From contig JAGMWG010000001.1 in the NCBI GenBank assembly GCA_020744225.1, positions 1,922,001 through 1,986,000 on the forward strand: DNA of 64,000 bases. The letters are read 5' to 3'. The first letter of the stretch is position 1. Each line of letters opens with the position of its first letter. Below, piece after piece: positions 10,701 to 19,514 of the stretch. The notes under the pieces are model-generated. The model made no database searches, was not told the origin of the DNA, and saw only the letters and a program-made list of their open reading frames with translations. This stretch comes from Paraphoma chrysanthemicola. Its lineage: Eukaryota; Ascomycota; Dothideomycetes; Pleosporales; Phaeosphaeriaceae. The translations under genes were made by a program, and so were the position numbers.

Positions 10701-13100
10701 AGCCCTATCACCTTTCCAATCAAAGCCGCCTGGCCTTTGGTTTTCGATATTGCTGATCTCATGCAGAAAATCATCTTCATCCTCTCCGAACAAATCTTCG
10801 TCGATCCTGTCTTCCCCTGCAACGTGGACTTCGCGCGGTGGTGAGCCCATATTGTCATTGAACAAATTCTCGTCTTCCTCAAAGTCCAAGTCCTCAAAGT
10901 CCTCGGGTATGTTCGAGGTGCCGAACTCGTATGCATTTCGAGTGGCGGCGTCCTGATGTCGGCGTGGCGAGCGGCGATGCTGTGGTGTCTCTGGGACCCG
11001 GTGTGGCCGTTCTCTTGTATTTGAATGCTCATCGTCGCGTCCACGTGCGAAAGGCGTTGCTCGAGATCCTTGATCCATAGGAGGCATGGCGGGAGCGGTT
11101 GCCTGAACTTGGGCGAAACGAATGCGATGATTTGGAGACCATAACTCTCGAGCACCAAATTGTGTCTGCTTTACAAACTGTGTTTGTTCACAATGGCTCG
11201 GCTCGGGACCCATGCTTGGCTTGGTGTTGTGTCGTACAGGGCTTGCTTGAGTGGACTTGATCACCACGGTGTTGACATGCTTCGTTTCTGTTTTGATGAC
11301 AGCCTTTGCTTGCTGCCGAACACCGGCCGTGTCAAGGAGGTGATACATTTGCGCCTGCGTGTCCTCCAGGTTTTTGAAAAGTTTGTTGAGCATCTCACCG
11401 TCTGCAGAATCAAACTGACCCATATCAAGATCGTACTCAAGTTTGCGCTTGACCTTTTGCCGCTGCGTGATAAGACCTTCGTGCTTGATCTTGAGGTCGA
11501 TTAATTGCTGGACTGCATCTTTTCGTGACCGAGCACGTTGCATCTTGTCCTGTATACCGGCATCGGGTTTCCCAAACTCGTCCAGATGAGCTAAGAAAGC
11601 GCTGCGTGCTGCTTCCCATGCCAACGTCGCCGCATTGAGATGATCTTCAAGGCGACGGCCTGCTGACTCCAGAAATGATTCGACAGCTTGACGAATTGCT
11701 TCTCTCTGCTCCCTGGAAAGCTCTGATGAATGTGGGCAATTTTCCCTGGCCGATGGACCCGACTTTGCCCCAACTATCCGAGCCTGTCCCTCTTCACGTG
11801 GTGACTGGGCCTTGACCAGAGCTGTTCTCGACTCAGCTTTCATTTGGCAAGGAGATGGACTTCGCGCCGATTTCATAGGAGATCGTATCGGCAAGTCTGC
11901 CGTCTCTTGCGTCCGCTTCGCGGGGCTGCGGCTTGGTGTCTTCTTCCCACCTTTTTCTTTGGTTGGGGACGGCCACTTGACTGTCGAATGTACATCCTCC
12001 ATCTCGTCAAAGCCGCCATAGTCTTCTTCGTCTTCCGAATCCATAACAGCATGTCGCACCCTTCGTTGTACTGGTGTTCGTGTTCCTTCACCTGCCGTTG
12101 TTTGCCCGGGTGGAGTAGGAACGAAAGCCTTCTTCCCTAACTTGCGAGCCGGAGCTGTTGTCTCTGAATTGGCACGGCTGAGTGATTTCCGCTTGCGATG
12201 TCGTGTAGATGCGTGAGGTTCTGCGGATCCTTCTTCCTGTGAGTAATGCGGATCCGCCTCGCTTTCGGCTTCGTGATCGACCTCTGTGGAAGGGCCCGTG
12301 GCTATAGCGACAGTTGAGTATGGAGGAGGAGGGTCACTAGGGGCCATCACCATATCATCAATATCGGCGAAGTCATCAGCTGGGTCGGAGCCGGCGACAG
12401 GAGCAGCGCGGACAGGCTTCGGAGACTTTGTGCGGCGGAGATCTGCGGCGTACTCGTCGCTTTTGCGCTTTTTGCCGCGTTTGGTGTGGTTTTCGATGGG
12501 TGGAGAGTGATCTGCATCGTCTCCCGTAAGGTCAATCGCCTCGACATCCGTGACTGGGTGGCGCTGTTTGTCGGCCAAGGCGCTGTCTGCTCGAGGCGTG
12601 AACGATACGCCAAGCTTCGATTGCCCTTTTGAGCTTCCATCTCGTCTCCTCACAGACGCTACCTCTGTGAACTCATCGTTGCCTCCATTCGCTATCCTTT
12701 GCGACGTTTTCGTCCCAGATGTTGCTGACTTCTCCGTTCCGTATTGCGGCAGCCCCGCTACAACAAGTCTTGGTCTTCCGCTGCCAGGTGTGGCCCGCAG
12801 CCTTGCCATATCAGAGGCGGTGTCTTCCGGCTCCGGGAGCTTGTGTATATCGATTGTCTTCGTGCGAGTGAGGGTGCGGGGTGGTGGAGGCCTAGTGTTG
12901 AAGGATACGGGTGGCGGTGCGGAGACCGGTCCGGGATCATTGTTTACTGCGGATTCGACCAAGAACGAAGACGGCTGTGAAAGTGTTGCGGACCTCGTCG
13001 GAGCATCTGGGTCGTATACAACGAGTGATGCGGCAGGCGGGACGAAAGGCTTCTCGGAAAGCAGCCACTGGATGTGCGTATTAAGATTGTTCCGAGGCAT
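7734..13100 (-). CDS. RecQ family DNA helicase (BLM/Sgs1 type)
   Basis: ATP-dependent 3'-5' DNA helicase for recombination and replication-fork repair, nuclear by family. The open frame is 1788 codons. About 850 N-terminal residues are disordered with acidic and Ser/Pro stretches, as in Sgs1 and BLM. The helicase core follows: FRPGQLDAIN, Walker A MPTGGGKSLCYQLP (near residue 887), DEAHCVSQWGHDFRP (near 998), and motif VI with YYQETGRAGRDG. A RecQ zinc-binding module has Cys residues near 1237-1260 (KKCEGTCDNC). A winged-helix RQC region follows, then an HRDC domain near 1503-1590 and a basic Gly/Ser-rich tail. A 42-nt stretch (9020-8979) with GTAAGT, CCTAAC and CAG looks like an in-frame intron; removal gives about 1774 aa and joins NYLH to the rest of the RQC. 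Orthologues are called QDE-3 or MusN in other fungi; no symbol is assigned here. Confidence 0.96.
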   Translation of the reverse strand: MPRNNLNTHIQWLLSEKPFVPPAASLVVYDPDAPTRSATLSQPSSFLVESAVNNDPGPVSAPPPVSFNTRPPPPRTLTRTKTIDIHKLPEPEDTASDMARLRATPGSGRPRLVVAGLPQYGTEKSATSGTKTSQRIANGGNDEFTEVASVRRRDGSSKGQSKLGVSFTPRADSALADKQRHPVTDVEAIDLTGDDADHSPPIENHTKRGKKRKSDEYAADLRRTKSPKPVRAAPVAGSDPADDFADIDDMVMAPSDPPPPYSTVAIATGPSTEVDHEAESEADPHYSQEEGSAEPHASTRHRKRKSLSRANSETTAPARKLGKKAFVPTPPGQTTAGEGTRTPVQRRVRHAVMDSEDEEDYGGFDEMEDVHSTVKWPSPTKEKGGKKTPSRSPAKRTQETADLPIRSPMKSARSPSPCQMKAESRTALVKAQSPREEGQARIVGAKSGPSARENCPHSSELSREQREAIRQAVESFLESAGRRLEDHLNAATLAWEAARSAFLAHLDEFGKPDAGIQDKMQRARSRKDAVQQLIDLKIKHEGLITQRQKVKRKLEYDLDMGQFDSADGEMLNKLFKNLEDTQAQMYHLLDTAGVRQQAKAVIKTETKHVNTVVIKSTQASPVRHNTKPSMGPEPSHCEQTQFVKQTQFGARELWSPNHRIRFAQVQATAPAMPPMDQGSRATPFARGRDDEHSNTRERPHRVPETPQHRRSPRRHQDAATRNAYEFGTSNIPEDFEDLDFEEDENLFNDNMGSPPREVHVAGEDRIDEDLFGEDEDDFLHEISNIENQRPGGFDWKGDRADAPRTNTTREVFRETTVNKGQAQVPQASPKKPQLVMPGKNLPGMNFAWSQDLRNALIHRFKLRGFRPGQLDAINTTLNGDHCFVLMPTGGGKSLCYQLPSVITSGRTRGVTLVVSPLLSLMEDQVTSASKRFGVQAFLINGESTQQQKDHIMNGLRERDPQKFMQLLYVTPEMLSKNQRMISAFQQLHSRDRLARIVIDEAHCVSQWGHDFRPDYKALGDVVRQFPGVPVIALTATATQLVRADVVNNLGIQGCRQFSQSFNRPNLSYQVLPKSKGIINNIAELIKEKYTGKSGIIYCLSRKSCEQVAQKLTELGIRAYHYHAGMEPADRSAVQRKWQENEYEVIVATIAFGMGIDKADVRYVIHHTLPKSLEGYYQETGRAGRDGKRSDCYLYYQYADSRTLRKMIDEGEGSWEQKQRLHGMLRTVIQFCENKADCRRAQVLGYFSESFDPKKCEGTCDNCLSESTFITKDLTEYAAKAIELVSKVHQDNVTMHQCVDAFRAAKNAKIGRTGLKEHGWGFGEDLERGDNERIFQSLLDAGAFTETSKVNKVGFATNYLHVSGPLGVCRCDPNQKQPASARNDYATRRKTLKLQVRSSPRKPRAKEPVSKKPKKQRNDYPSTNVSSPVRAPKQTIRQFAYNADDDEDDAFDAPRHPLRGQPARSYRNDGFVVADDHFDDGFAPIREAKSSKARKTKALGAPITVDERMAELDDEQQCILIDFVTGAKSKRKEIMLQKGHREPIFTDTVLQEMGLELPMSLDEMRAIPGIRPEMVTRYGSRFLPLVENTRDLFGTNIPTRRYLSARRGVARRTVQQDEDDEDVVADPNRVNVIDLCSGSEAENAVVAAEDFESDYSDSDQDDEQGEPQVSHHFLGQVDPEVAAFNDRMSQLGPAVPKQASTARAPRGGSKGPGAKKGKTFRRSGSGSYGKAYPGVKKRAAKGSNSRTSGGTGATKKAATSARAGGGSGGGGTGRGGGGNPWSTIMAMPT
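8979..9020 (-). other. Probable 42-nt in-frame intron in the RecQ gene
   Basis: On the minus strand the segment starts GTAAGT, contains CCTAAC just before its end and finishes in CAG. It is a multiple of three with no stop codon, so it is hidden inside the open frame. It would encode a Cys- and Gly-containing 14-residue insert in the RQC domain, where family members have none. Confidence 0.7.
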
Positions 13101-13688
13101 TAGGGTGTATCATTGTTGACGTCGAGACCCGCATCGACAAGTGACGCGTGTCTATGCGTGAGGATACTCGGGTGAAGGGTGTCGTGGTGGCGATGTCATT
13201 GATCGAGGTCGCTAGTCGCGCTGTTTGGCGAGCGACGCGTTTCCTTGGCGGCGCCTTCCCCACACTAGCCCGCGGACACACGTGACTTGTGACGGAACCT
13301 TGCTAGGCACCTGTCCACAATTCCAAGTAGCCTTAAGATGCTCATTCTTGTACGCCCTACGAGGGGCCTCATGCCGACGATGAGGCTCACGGCGCGTGAA
13401 GCTGACTCAGCACTACAGTACATCGCGTCTCTGGCGTGCATGTGATGTCGCGCCGTCTCTATCCGAAGGATCAAACACCCGCCTCAATTTCAATGCCGGC
13501 CAGGGTTGATGCCTTTCAATTGTTGGTGGAGAAGGGGTCTAGGAGCTCTCGGATCCGGTCTCGAGGACTGGCGTCAGGCACGCCATAGCAAACAGTCATA
13601 CACACGCACCTTTCCTTTCCACTAAAATCCTTCACAACTCGACACATTCAGCTTGTGTCAGCTACTCTCGAACTTTGGGACCAGGAAA
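13101..13688. other. Divergent promoter region between RecQ helicase and decarboxylase
   Basis: 588 bp separate the two start codons. The last 80 bp before 13689 are C/T- and CA-rich, as in many fungal 5' untranslated regions. No coding feature is seen. Confidence 0.5.
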
Positions 13689-15197
13689 ATGAACACTCCA
13701 GACTCAGAATCACAACAGCTTCTCTCTGCAACGATTGAGAGGCTGCACGCAATACAATCACCGCAGGATGTACTCCCCCCACTATCTGTCCTGGAGCATG
13801 CGCGCCGTCAACTAGTCTCCGAGCTGCCAGCAGAGGGCCGCGGCCTTGCAGAGACTATCAGGCATCTCCAGGAGGATCTCAAACCCGCCTTCAATGCTTC
13901 GTCACGCTCGGCAAATTACTACGGCTTCGTAACTGGGGGATCTACACCAATAGCCAGCATCGCAGATAATTTTGTCACAGCGTGTGATCAGAATGTCCAG
14001 GTGCACTTGCCCAACGAGACTGTTGCCACAGATGTTGAAGATAGAGCTCTTTCTCTCCTGTGTGAACTGCTCGACTTGAACCCAGAGTCGTGGCCACATC
14101 GCACCTTCACAACAGGCGCAACAGCAAGTAATGTGGTTGGTCTGGCATGCGGGCGCGAGTACGTCATTGCTGAGGCTTCAGCACACCGTACAGATGTCGA
14201 GATTAGTGTTGGCGAGAACGGTATTGTGGAGGCTATGCATCGTGCCGGCATCGACAAAATCCAGATACTAACAACCGTTCCGCACTCCTCGCTCAGTAAG
14301 GCTGCGAGCATCCTTGGGTTGGGAAGGGCTTCAGTCGTGACTGTTGGGCGCGAAGACGCCCCTCATAAGTTCGACATGAAGGTGCTGAGGAACTTGCTGG
14401 AGCAGCCCAGTTCTGCTTCAATTGTTGCGGTCTCAGCGTCCGAAGTCAACACAGGACTCTTTGCCACCATGGGCCGAGAAGAGATGCAAGAGCTGCGAAA
14501 CTTGTGCGATATGTATGGCGCCTGGATTCATGTGGATGGTGCCTTTGGTATCTTGGGCCGCGTGCTCCATAAACACACACACGAATCGATCACGCAGGCG
14601 TGTGCTGGGCTCGAGCTCGCAGACTCAATCACCGGGGACGGCCATAAGCTTCTCAATGTGCCCTACGATTGTGGTTTCTTTCTATCGCGCCATCGTAACA
14701 TTGCTGCACGCGTGTTTCAAAATCCAAATGCCGCATATTTGGCCACCTCTAACGGACCAGACACCATCATGTCGCCGCTCAACATTGGTCTCGAAAACTC
14801 GCGCAGATTTAGAGCGCTCCCTGTCTACGCAAGTCTTGTAGCCTATGGCAAGTCTGGCTACCGCGACATGCTTGAACGTCAGATTGAGCTGTCAAGGGGA
14901 ATTGCCGAGTTCATCCTTGAGAGTGAGGACTATGAGCTTCTTCCTGAAAGCGGAGCGGATAAGAAGGAGACGCTAAGTAGTATCTTCATCATCGTGCTTT
15001 TCAGAGCGAAGGATGATAGCTTGAACAAAAGACTTGTGGATAGCATCAAAGCAACACGGAAGATTTACGTGAGCGGAACATCATGGAATGGCCAAGCAGC
15101 ATGTCGTTTTGCTGTATCGAACTGGCAGACAGATGTAGCAAAGGATCTACCGCTGATTAAGGAAGTATTGCAGAGCGTGGTTGTGTCCAAGAGCTAA
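13689..15197 (+). CDS. Pyridoxal-phosphate-dependent group II decarboxylase-like protein
   Basis: A single-exon gene of 502 aa. It belongs to the PLP-dependent decarboxylase family, which includes aromatic amino acid, glutamate and diaminobutyrate decarboxylases; the substrate cannot be read from the sequence. Visible landmarks are the substrate-side motif YYGFVTGGSTP, the cofactor-binding stretch TTGATASNVVGLACGREY, an HVDGAFG segment (family Asp that contacts the PLP ring nitrogen) and the Schiff-base lysine in GDGHKLLNVPYDCG (Lys320). The start at ATG 13689 (AGGAAAATGAAC) was chosen because the upstream in-frame extension begins with TTG. No targeting signal is obvious, so a cytosolic enzyme is likely. 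It is transcribed divergently from the RecQ gene and converges with the small Nif3-like gene 133 bp away. Confidence 0.9.
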   Translation: MNTPDSESQQLLSATIERLHAIQSPQDVLPPLSVLEHARRQLVSELPAEGRGLAETIRHLQEDLKPAFNASSRSANYYGFVTGGSTPIASIADNFVTACDQNVQVHLPNETVATDVEDRALSLLCELLDLNPESWPHRTFTTGATASNVVGLACGREYVIAEASAHRTDVEISVGENGIVEAMHRAGIDKIQILTTVPHSSLSKAASILGLGRASVVTVGREDAPHKFDMKVLRNLLEQPSSASIVAVSASEVNTGLFATMGREEMQELRNLCDMYGAWIHVDGAFGILGRVLHKHTHESITQACAGLELADSITGDGHKLLNVPYDCGFFLSRHRNIAARVFQNPNAAYLATSNGPDTIMSPLNIGLENSRRFRALPVYASLVAYGKSGYRDMLERQIELSRGIAEFILESEDYELLPESGADKKETLSSIFIIVLFRAKDDSLNKRLVDSIKATRKIYVSGTSWNGQAACRFAVSNWQTDVAKDLPLIKEVLQSVVVSKS

Positions 15198-15330
15198 AAA
15201 TAGCATAATCTTAGCAGAAATTGCACGTAGTTGCTAAATAATGTGGGAAGGGTGGCACACACAAAGTACACATTCGTGGTGAATCCTAGCACTAAATGGA
15301 CAACTTCAGCCTGGACCATGGATTCTGCAG

Positions 15331-15771
15331 TCACATGTCCTCCATCTTGTAGACCTCATAAGCTGGTTCCTCATACGGATGTGCTCTGTGCTCATTAGCC
15401 TTGATCCCAATCTGAGGCGTCTCGACTCACTTCTTCAGCGCCTCAACAGCCTTGAGTGCTGTATCTCTACCCAGGCAAATGGCTTCAACCCTGAACTCGT
15501 CCACTTCTTCCAACTCACCGACCTTGCCAATCTGTTCTCGTGCATTAGCCACAGAAGCCCTGCATCAAGCTTGCATGAATCCTACGTGCGGATTGGCAGC
15601 ATCGCCTGGTCGGAACTGGCCAGTGCCTCTACTAGTGAAGCAGCATTCAGTATACCCAGCCGGACCTGGGAAGCGACCTGCGCCTGCGGCGAAGATTGCA
15701 GACTTGCAAGCTGTTAAGGCAGCGGGAGGCACGAAGAAGACAAGCTTGAACTTCTGGATCACGGTGGCCAT
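15331..15771 (-). CDS. Stand-alone Nif3 PII-like domain protein (NGG1-interacting-factor-like), 113 aa
   Basis: Three predicted exons: 15771-15586, 15531-15431 and 15385-15331, with introns of 54 and 45 nt that both have good donors (GTAGGA, GTGAGT). The spliced product shows the hallmarks of the small stand-alone proteins annotated as 'NGG1p interacting factor NIF3': FKLVFFVPPAAL at the N-terminus, FAAGAGRFPGPAGYTECCF, GTGQFRPGDAANPHIG, a GELEEV segment and the C-terminal HPYEEPAYEVYKMEDM. In larger Nif3/DUF34 proteins this fold is an inserted PII/CutA-like domain; the biochemical role of the free domain is not established. It is very similar in style to short bacterial proteins, so ancient transfer is possible (inference). 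Confidence 0.9.
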
Positions 15772-17534
15772 TTCAGCCTATTTTCTGAGATATCGAGGCG
15801 CAGATGTAGCGTCAAGTTGAAGCGCGTCAGCCTAGTGTGGTGTAAGAGATGCTCAATGACGCTTGCCTAGATTAGGGGACGCTACTGCAAGGGTTCGTCT
15901 CCTCCTTCAGCACGGTGCAAACGCCACTACACCACACGAACAACATTGAGCATTGTATGCTGTACAAGTCGATCATCCGACATCCTGCGAGATTCGCGCT
16001 CACGCCATCTCAGCATAAACTTGACAAGTTTGGGCCATGGACGCTGCTGAATTTTCACTGACACCACCTCTGTCGCATCCTTCGAAAAGTGCTTCGATAA
16101 GTGCCACCCTTGGAGGCGGAACGGTATCCTCAGCAGCCAAGCACACAAGATATGGTTCAGGACGGAAAGCACAGGCGCAGAATGGAGAGCACAGGTGCAC
16201 CCCGGTTCGTGACCCGGAATTTTATAAACGAGCTTGTAGCAAGTGCTCCCACAAGCGAAAACGAAACTTGAGTGTGCTTGCCCACTAACGAATAAGCGGG
16301 CTTGAGAAGATCTGCTGGTCTAAATCTGTGATGCTCACTTCTGGATTCATCATTCTTCGGGCATCGTACTGGAGCGCAAATGTCTCCAATCAGGCCTCGC
16401 TCCACTTAACGGGAGATGTCCCGGCGTACTGACATTACGGGGACCATCAGGCATCTCTGAACCCTTGCAGATCGTATCTGCACGCGTGATAGTCCAGGTC
16501 TATCAAGGTGTAACTTGTCATCCACGAAGAGTCGCGTAACAGATTGAGATGCAGTGTGGTCCACGAAGGATGTAAAGCTGTTAGCAATCGGTACCCGTGA
16601 GATCGATAGTTACGGACTCCTGAACCCAAAATTTGGTGCCTCTTTGGGGTCGCAGTAAGACCTCGGGTTCTGCCGAAAATTTGAGGCCCCATCGGCGATG
16701 ACTTTGCTGCGCCAAGAGCTTTCGATAGCAGCGACAGTGCCACGACATCAGTACTACAGCGGGCCTCTACAGTCTGAACTACTCTACACTTGACCAAATC
16801 ATCCGATTGAACCGAACCGTGGCTGCATATGAGCTGACGCCCGACTGGGGCCACTCTCAATTGGGACATCCGTACCAAAGTGCATCGGCGATCGCGCTAC
16901 AGCCTGGGACAAAATCCTGATTCGAGGATTGGAGAGCCCTTGGATGCGGTGCTTAGTCAAGAATGGGCGCAATCGCAGTTTTCAATGTATAACAGTAGTG
17001 GTAGGCTGTTCTCAGGATCTGGACCCTGATCAGCCTGGGTTGGACATGGACTTCGTGTACTTCCGAATCGGGACACTCCCGTGACTTCGACGCTATCCTC
17101 GATAAACTCTATATATATTTTCACAAGCTTTCCAGATTCTCACATAGGTCGAAAGCCCTTCATCGTCGCAGCCATTTCAAAGGAAACGGACCTGTAAGGA
17201 CCCCGAGCACTGAACACCATCTCTCAACCCGGCGGGATCCGCATCTACCTAGCTGTAAAAACAACACAACAACTTCTTTGAGTGGATTACATGATCGCAC
17301 GTCAATGTTGACACCATATACCATGTCACCGAGACCTAAGCTTGAATCGAACTCACTCGCTATCGCAACCTACGTCAACCTGCGATAGCACCATTTAGCG
17401 CACTTATCACCCTATGAAGCAAATCGAAGAGCGACGAACCCCACGAGTAGTCCTTATTAGAGGACCGACCAGATCTCAGACCGAGGGCTTACTACGTAGG
17501 CGTAGGGAAAGCACACCCACTGAGCCACAAGGAG
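15772..17534. other. Intergenic region without a recognised gene
   Basis: About 1.76 kb. Open frames (for example 16447-16878 on the minus strand, 143 codons) have no recognisable domain. A short AT-rich stretch lies near 17110. The right end holds a degenerate tRNA-like pol III promoter pair on the minus strand (listed separately). Confidence 0.5.
17466..17534 (-). other. Degenerate tRNA-like sequence (box A and box B-like pair)
   Basis: On the minus strand TGGCTCAGTGG (17527-17517) is a near-perfect tRNA box A. A box B-like GGTCTGAGATC (17482-17472) starts 45 nt later, the spacing found in tRNA genes. Stems pair poorly in the anticodon, T and acceptor positions, so this is not a working tRNA. 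It may be a decayed tRNA gene or the head of a tRNA-derived SINE. No poly-A or T-rich tail was identified. Confidence 0.35.
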
Positions 17535-17774
17535 ATGTGTACTAAATTCATTCTCAAACATTGTACTTGTCGGCATGACTTCTGGGTGAAGCGCAATTGT
17601 CACCGTCACCCGGAGTGTGACTTGCAAACCGAAGTCGAACGAGAAAGAGGTGGGGAATGTTGGGAATGCGATCCAGGTCAGGGCCCTCCTGAAGCGCTGT
17701 TCACGAAAGTATATGCTTGGGGGAGGGTTAAGAAAAGTCCTAAAGGAGCTGTTTCGGTGGACCCAGCTACTTGA
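17535..17774 (+). CDS. Small Cys/His-rich protein, 79 aa, unknown function
   Basis: The ORF starts at an ATG after AAGGAG and needs no intron. The product begins MCTKFILKHCTCRHDFW and has spaced Cys and His residues (CxC, CxxHxxC, CWEC), suggestive of a small zinc-binding module. Many fungal genomes carry short proteins that start with MC and a following Cys-x-Cys-x-His pattern; membership is inferred by eye only. It has no signal peptide. It sits head to head with the degenerate tRNA-like sequence and 378 bp upstream of the coiled-coil gene. Confidence 0.4.
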   Translation: MCTKFILKHCTCRHDFWVKRNCHRHPECDLQTEVERERGGECWECDPGQGPPEALFTKVYAWGRVKKSPKGAVSVDPAT

Positions 17775-18152
17775 TTGGGAAAAGGCTCGACTTCGCTCCT
17801 ACGAATACTTCGAAACGAACGTCATGAAGGCAGCTCCTGCCTCTTTGTTATCTCATGGTCACCTGCAGCGTGGTTTCCTAGTTCAGCGTGGGCTTCTGGT
17901 TGATGTGCATACGTTCAATATGTCACATTCAGACTTTCGACTGCCAGAATTCACACCAAGGATAAAAACATCAGAATTTGTTGTAAAGCATGAAGTCCAA
18001 CGGTTAGGGCTTCACGCATGCAGTCTTCACACACGGCTAGCATAAAACACCGCTCTATCTTTCCCCTTCTTCCAATAATACAACATCCACATTACTTTTT
18101 CCAGCTTCTCTACTCAACCTCCTTGTTATCACCAGTCAAACTCTCCAACACA
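17775..18152. other. Upstream region of the 453-aa gene
   Basis: The last 100 bp before 18153 are pyrimidine-rich (CTTTCCCCTTCTTCC), typical of a fungal promoter and 5' leader. An in-frame upstream ATG at 18018 would add 45 residues but lies in this leader-like sequence. Confidence 0.4.
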
Positions 18153-19514
18153 ATGTGTCCAAATCACGATGTCCACATCCCTGGCAACAATCAGCCTGGA
18201 ACATGGCCAGAACCCACACACATCCGCATACTCGAGGCAGAAGCCAGGCTTGTCGGAATAGAAGCCAAGAAACTCCATCTCGAGAAGTTGCTCCAGAGAT
18301 ATCGCGACTTCGAAGCCATGATGGCAGAGAGACGAGCAGAAAGAGACCGTGTCTGGCAGCGACTCCAGGAGTTACTTCAACGGGAAGCCTCGCGCCGATC
18401 CTCTGGCGCGGACGGCTTCCACGATGACGAGTGGCGCCAGTCGCCACCTCCCTCGCATCTACGGGGCGGTGGCCGAGGTCGTCGATACTCCATGGACTCT
18501 AGTCCTCCTTCGTTTACTGATCGTATACACTCGCCTTATCGCTTGCCGCCAGAATACCCAGCCTGCCGCGCCGGGTTTTCGACTCTCGATCTCAGTCCTC
18601 CTTCGTCCCTCATCTATCCATCTCTCCGCCCAAACAGCCCGCACTTGCACTATGCGCATAGATCTCCGAATCACTTCCGCGCTCCATCGCACATGACAGA
18701 GCGGCACAAGGCCATGCTAAAGAGGACGATAGCTAACATCGAGTCGGAGGAACAGACACTTGAGGCTCAGAAACAGAGCCTACGGAACATTCTCAAGGAG
18801 GACGCCGAGTGGGAGACGACGAGGGCTAAGAAAGCACGCAAGGACATCAAGGGAAAGCAGAGAGCATATGTGCGCGACGAGAAAGACGAAGAAACCGAAG
18901 ACATTGATTCCAATGCGGACTGGGCTGAAGACAAGCACAGCGATGATGAAGACTTGACGCGCCTATTTTCGGACACGGACTCTGATTTAGGATGCGATCG
19001 CTACAATTCTGCTTCAAAGTACGGATCTTGCTCCCGTCCACCAAGTCGCGTACATACCTGGAGACACGGCTACGGGCCCGGATCACATAGGTATCCGCCT
19101 TCTGCATCGCATCTCGCATCTCCTCGCCGTCCGCACTCACCTGATTTCGGACCAGCGTTATACGGCACATCTTCCGTTCTTGATTCTTCACGGCACATAC
19201 ATCATCGTCGTCGGCCATTTTCTCCATCCTTTAGCTCCGAGTTTTGCTCACAAGCACGCTTCTCCCGTCCTTTATCGCCGTCCTTACCTCTACCACCACG
19301 ATACTCAGCTCCACTTCATCATTACCATGATCATCACGACATACATCATCACGACTTCTCACTTGCCATTCAGCACGAGCGCAATGCTCTCGCATCCTCC
19401 ATCGCGCGCGCAGAAACCGACATCTTGCTCGCTGAGATGAACAAGTCAGACGCGGAAGTTGATGAACTACGTGCCAGGGTGGCGGGGTTGCGTTGGTCGT
19501 CGAATGATGTTTGA
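18153..19514 (+). CDS. Unrecognised Ser/Arg/His-rich protein with two coiled-coil stretches, 453 aa
   Basis: The start at 18153 was chosen for its CAACACAATG context and the pyrimidine-rich leader just upstream. Residues of roughly 25-85 form a charged heptad-like helix (EAEARLVGIEAKKLHLEKLL and onward). The middle is low complexity with Pro, Ser and Arg. A second helix with many Glu/Lys and a basic cluster RAKKARKDIKGKQR lies near residues 190-260, followed by an acidic segment. The C-terminal part is rich in His, Ser and Pro with HHYHDHHDIHHHDF and ends in another short charged helix. The basic clusters could act in nuclear import (inference). I do not recognise the family. Confidence 0.65.
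   Translation: MCPNHDVHIPGNNQPGTWPEPTHIRILEAEARLVGIEAKKLHLEKLLQRYRDFEAMMAERRAERDRVWQRLQELLQREASRRSSGADGFHDDEWRQSPPPSHLRGGGRGRRYSMDSSPPSFTDRIHSPYRLPPEYPACRAGFSTLDLSPPSSLIYPSLRPNSPHLHYAHRSPNHFRAPSHMTERHKAMLKRTIANIESEEQTLEAQKQSLRNILKEDAEWETTRAKKARKDIKGKQRAYVRDEKDEETEDIDSNADWAEDKHSDDEDLTRLFSDTDSDLGCDRYNSASKYGSCSRPPSRVHTWRHGYGPGSHRYPPSASHLASPRRPHSPDFGPALYGTSSVLDSSRHIHHRRRPFSPSFSSEFCSQARFSRPLSPSLPLPPRYSAPLHHYHDHHDIHHHDFSLAIQHERNALASSIARAETDILLAEMNKSDAEVDELRARVAGLRWSSNDV

Noticed and set aside
12550..13119. 189-codon plus-strand ORF opposite the RecQ N-terminus
   Set aside because: Antisense shadow of a GC-biased gene; no domain and the RecQ frame is clearly real.
13653..13688. Upstream TTG extension of the decarboxylase
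   Set aside because: Non-ATG start; the ATG at 13689 has a better context.
16447..16878. 143-codon minus-strand ORF
   Set aside because: No domain and composition looks random.
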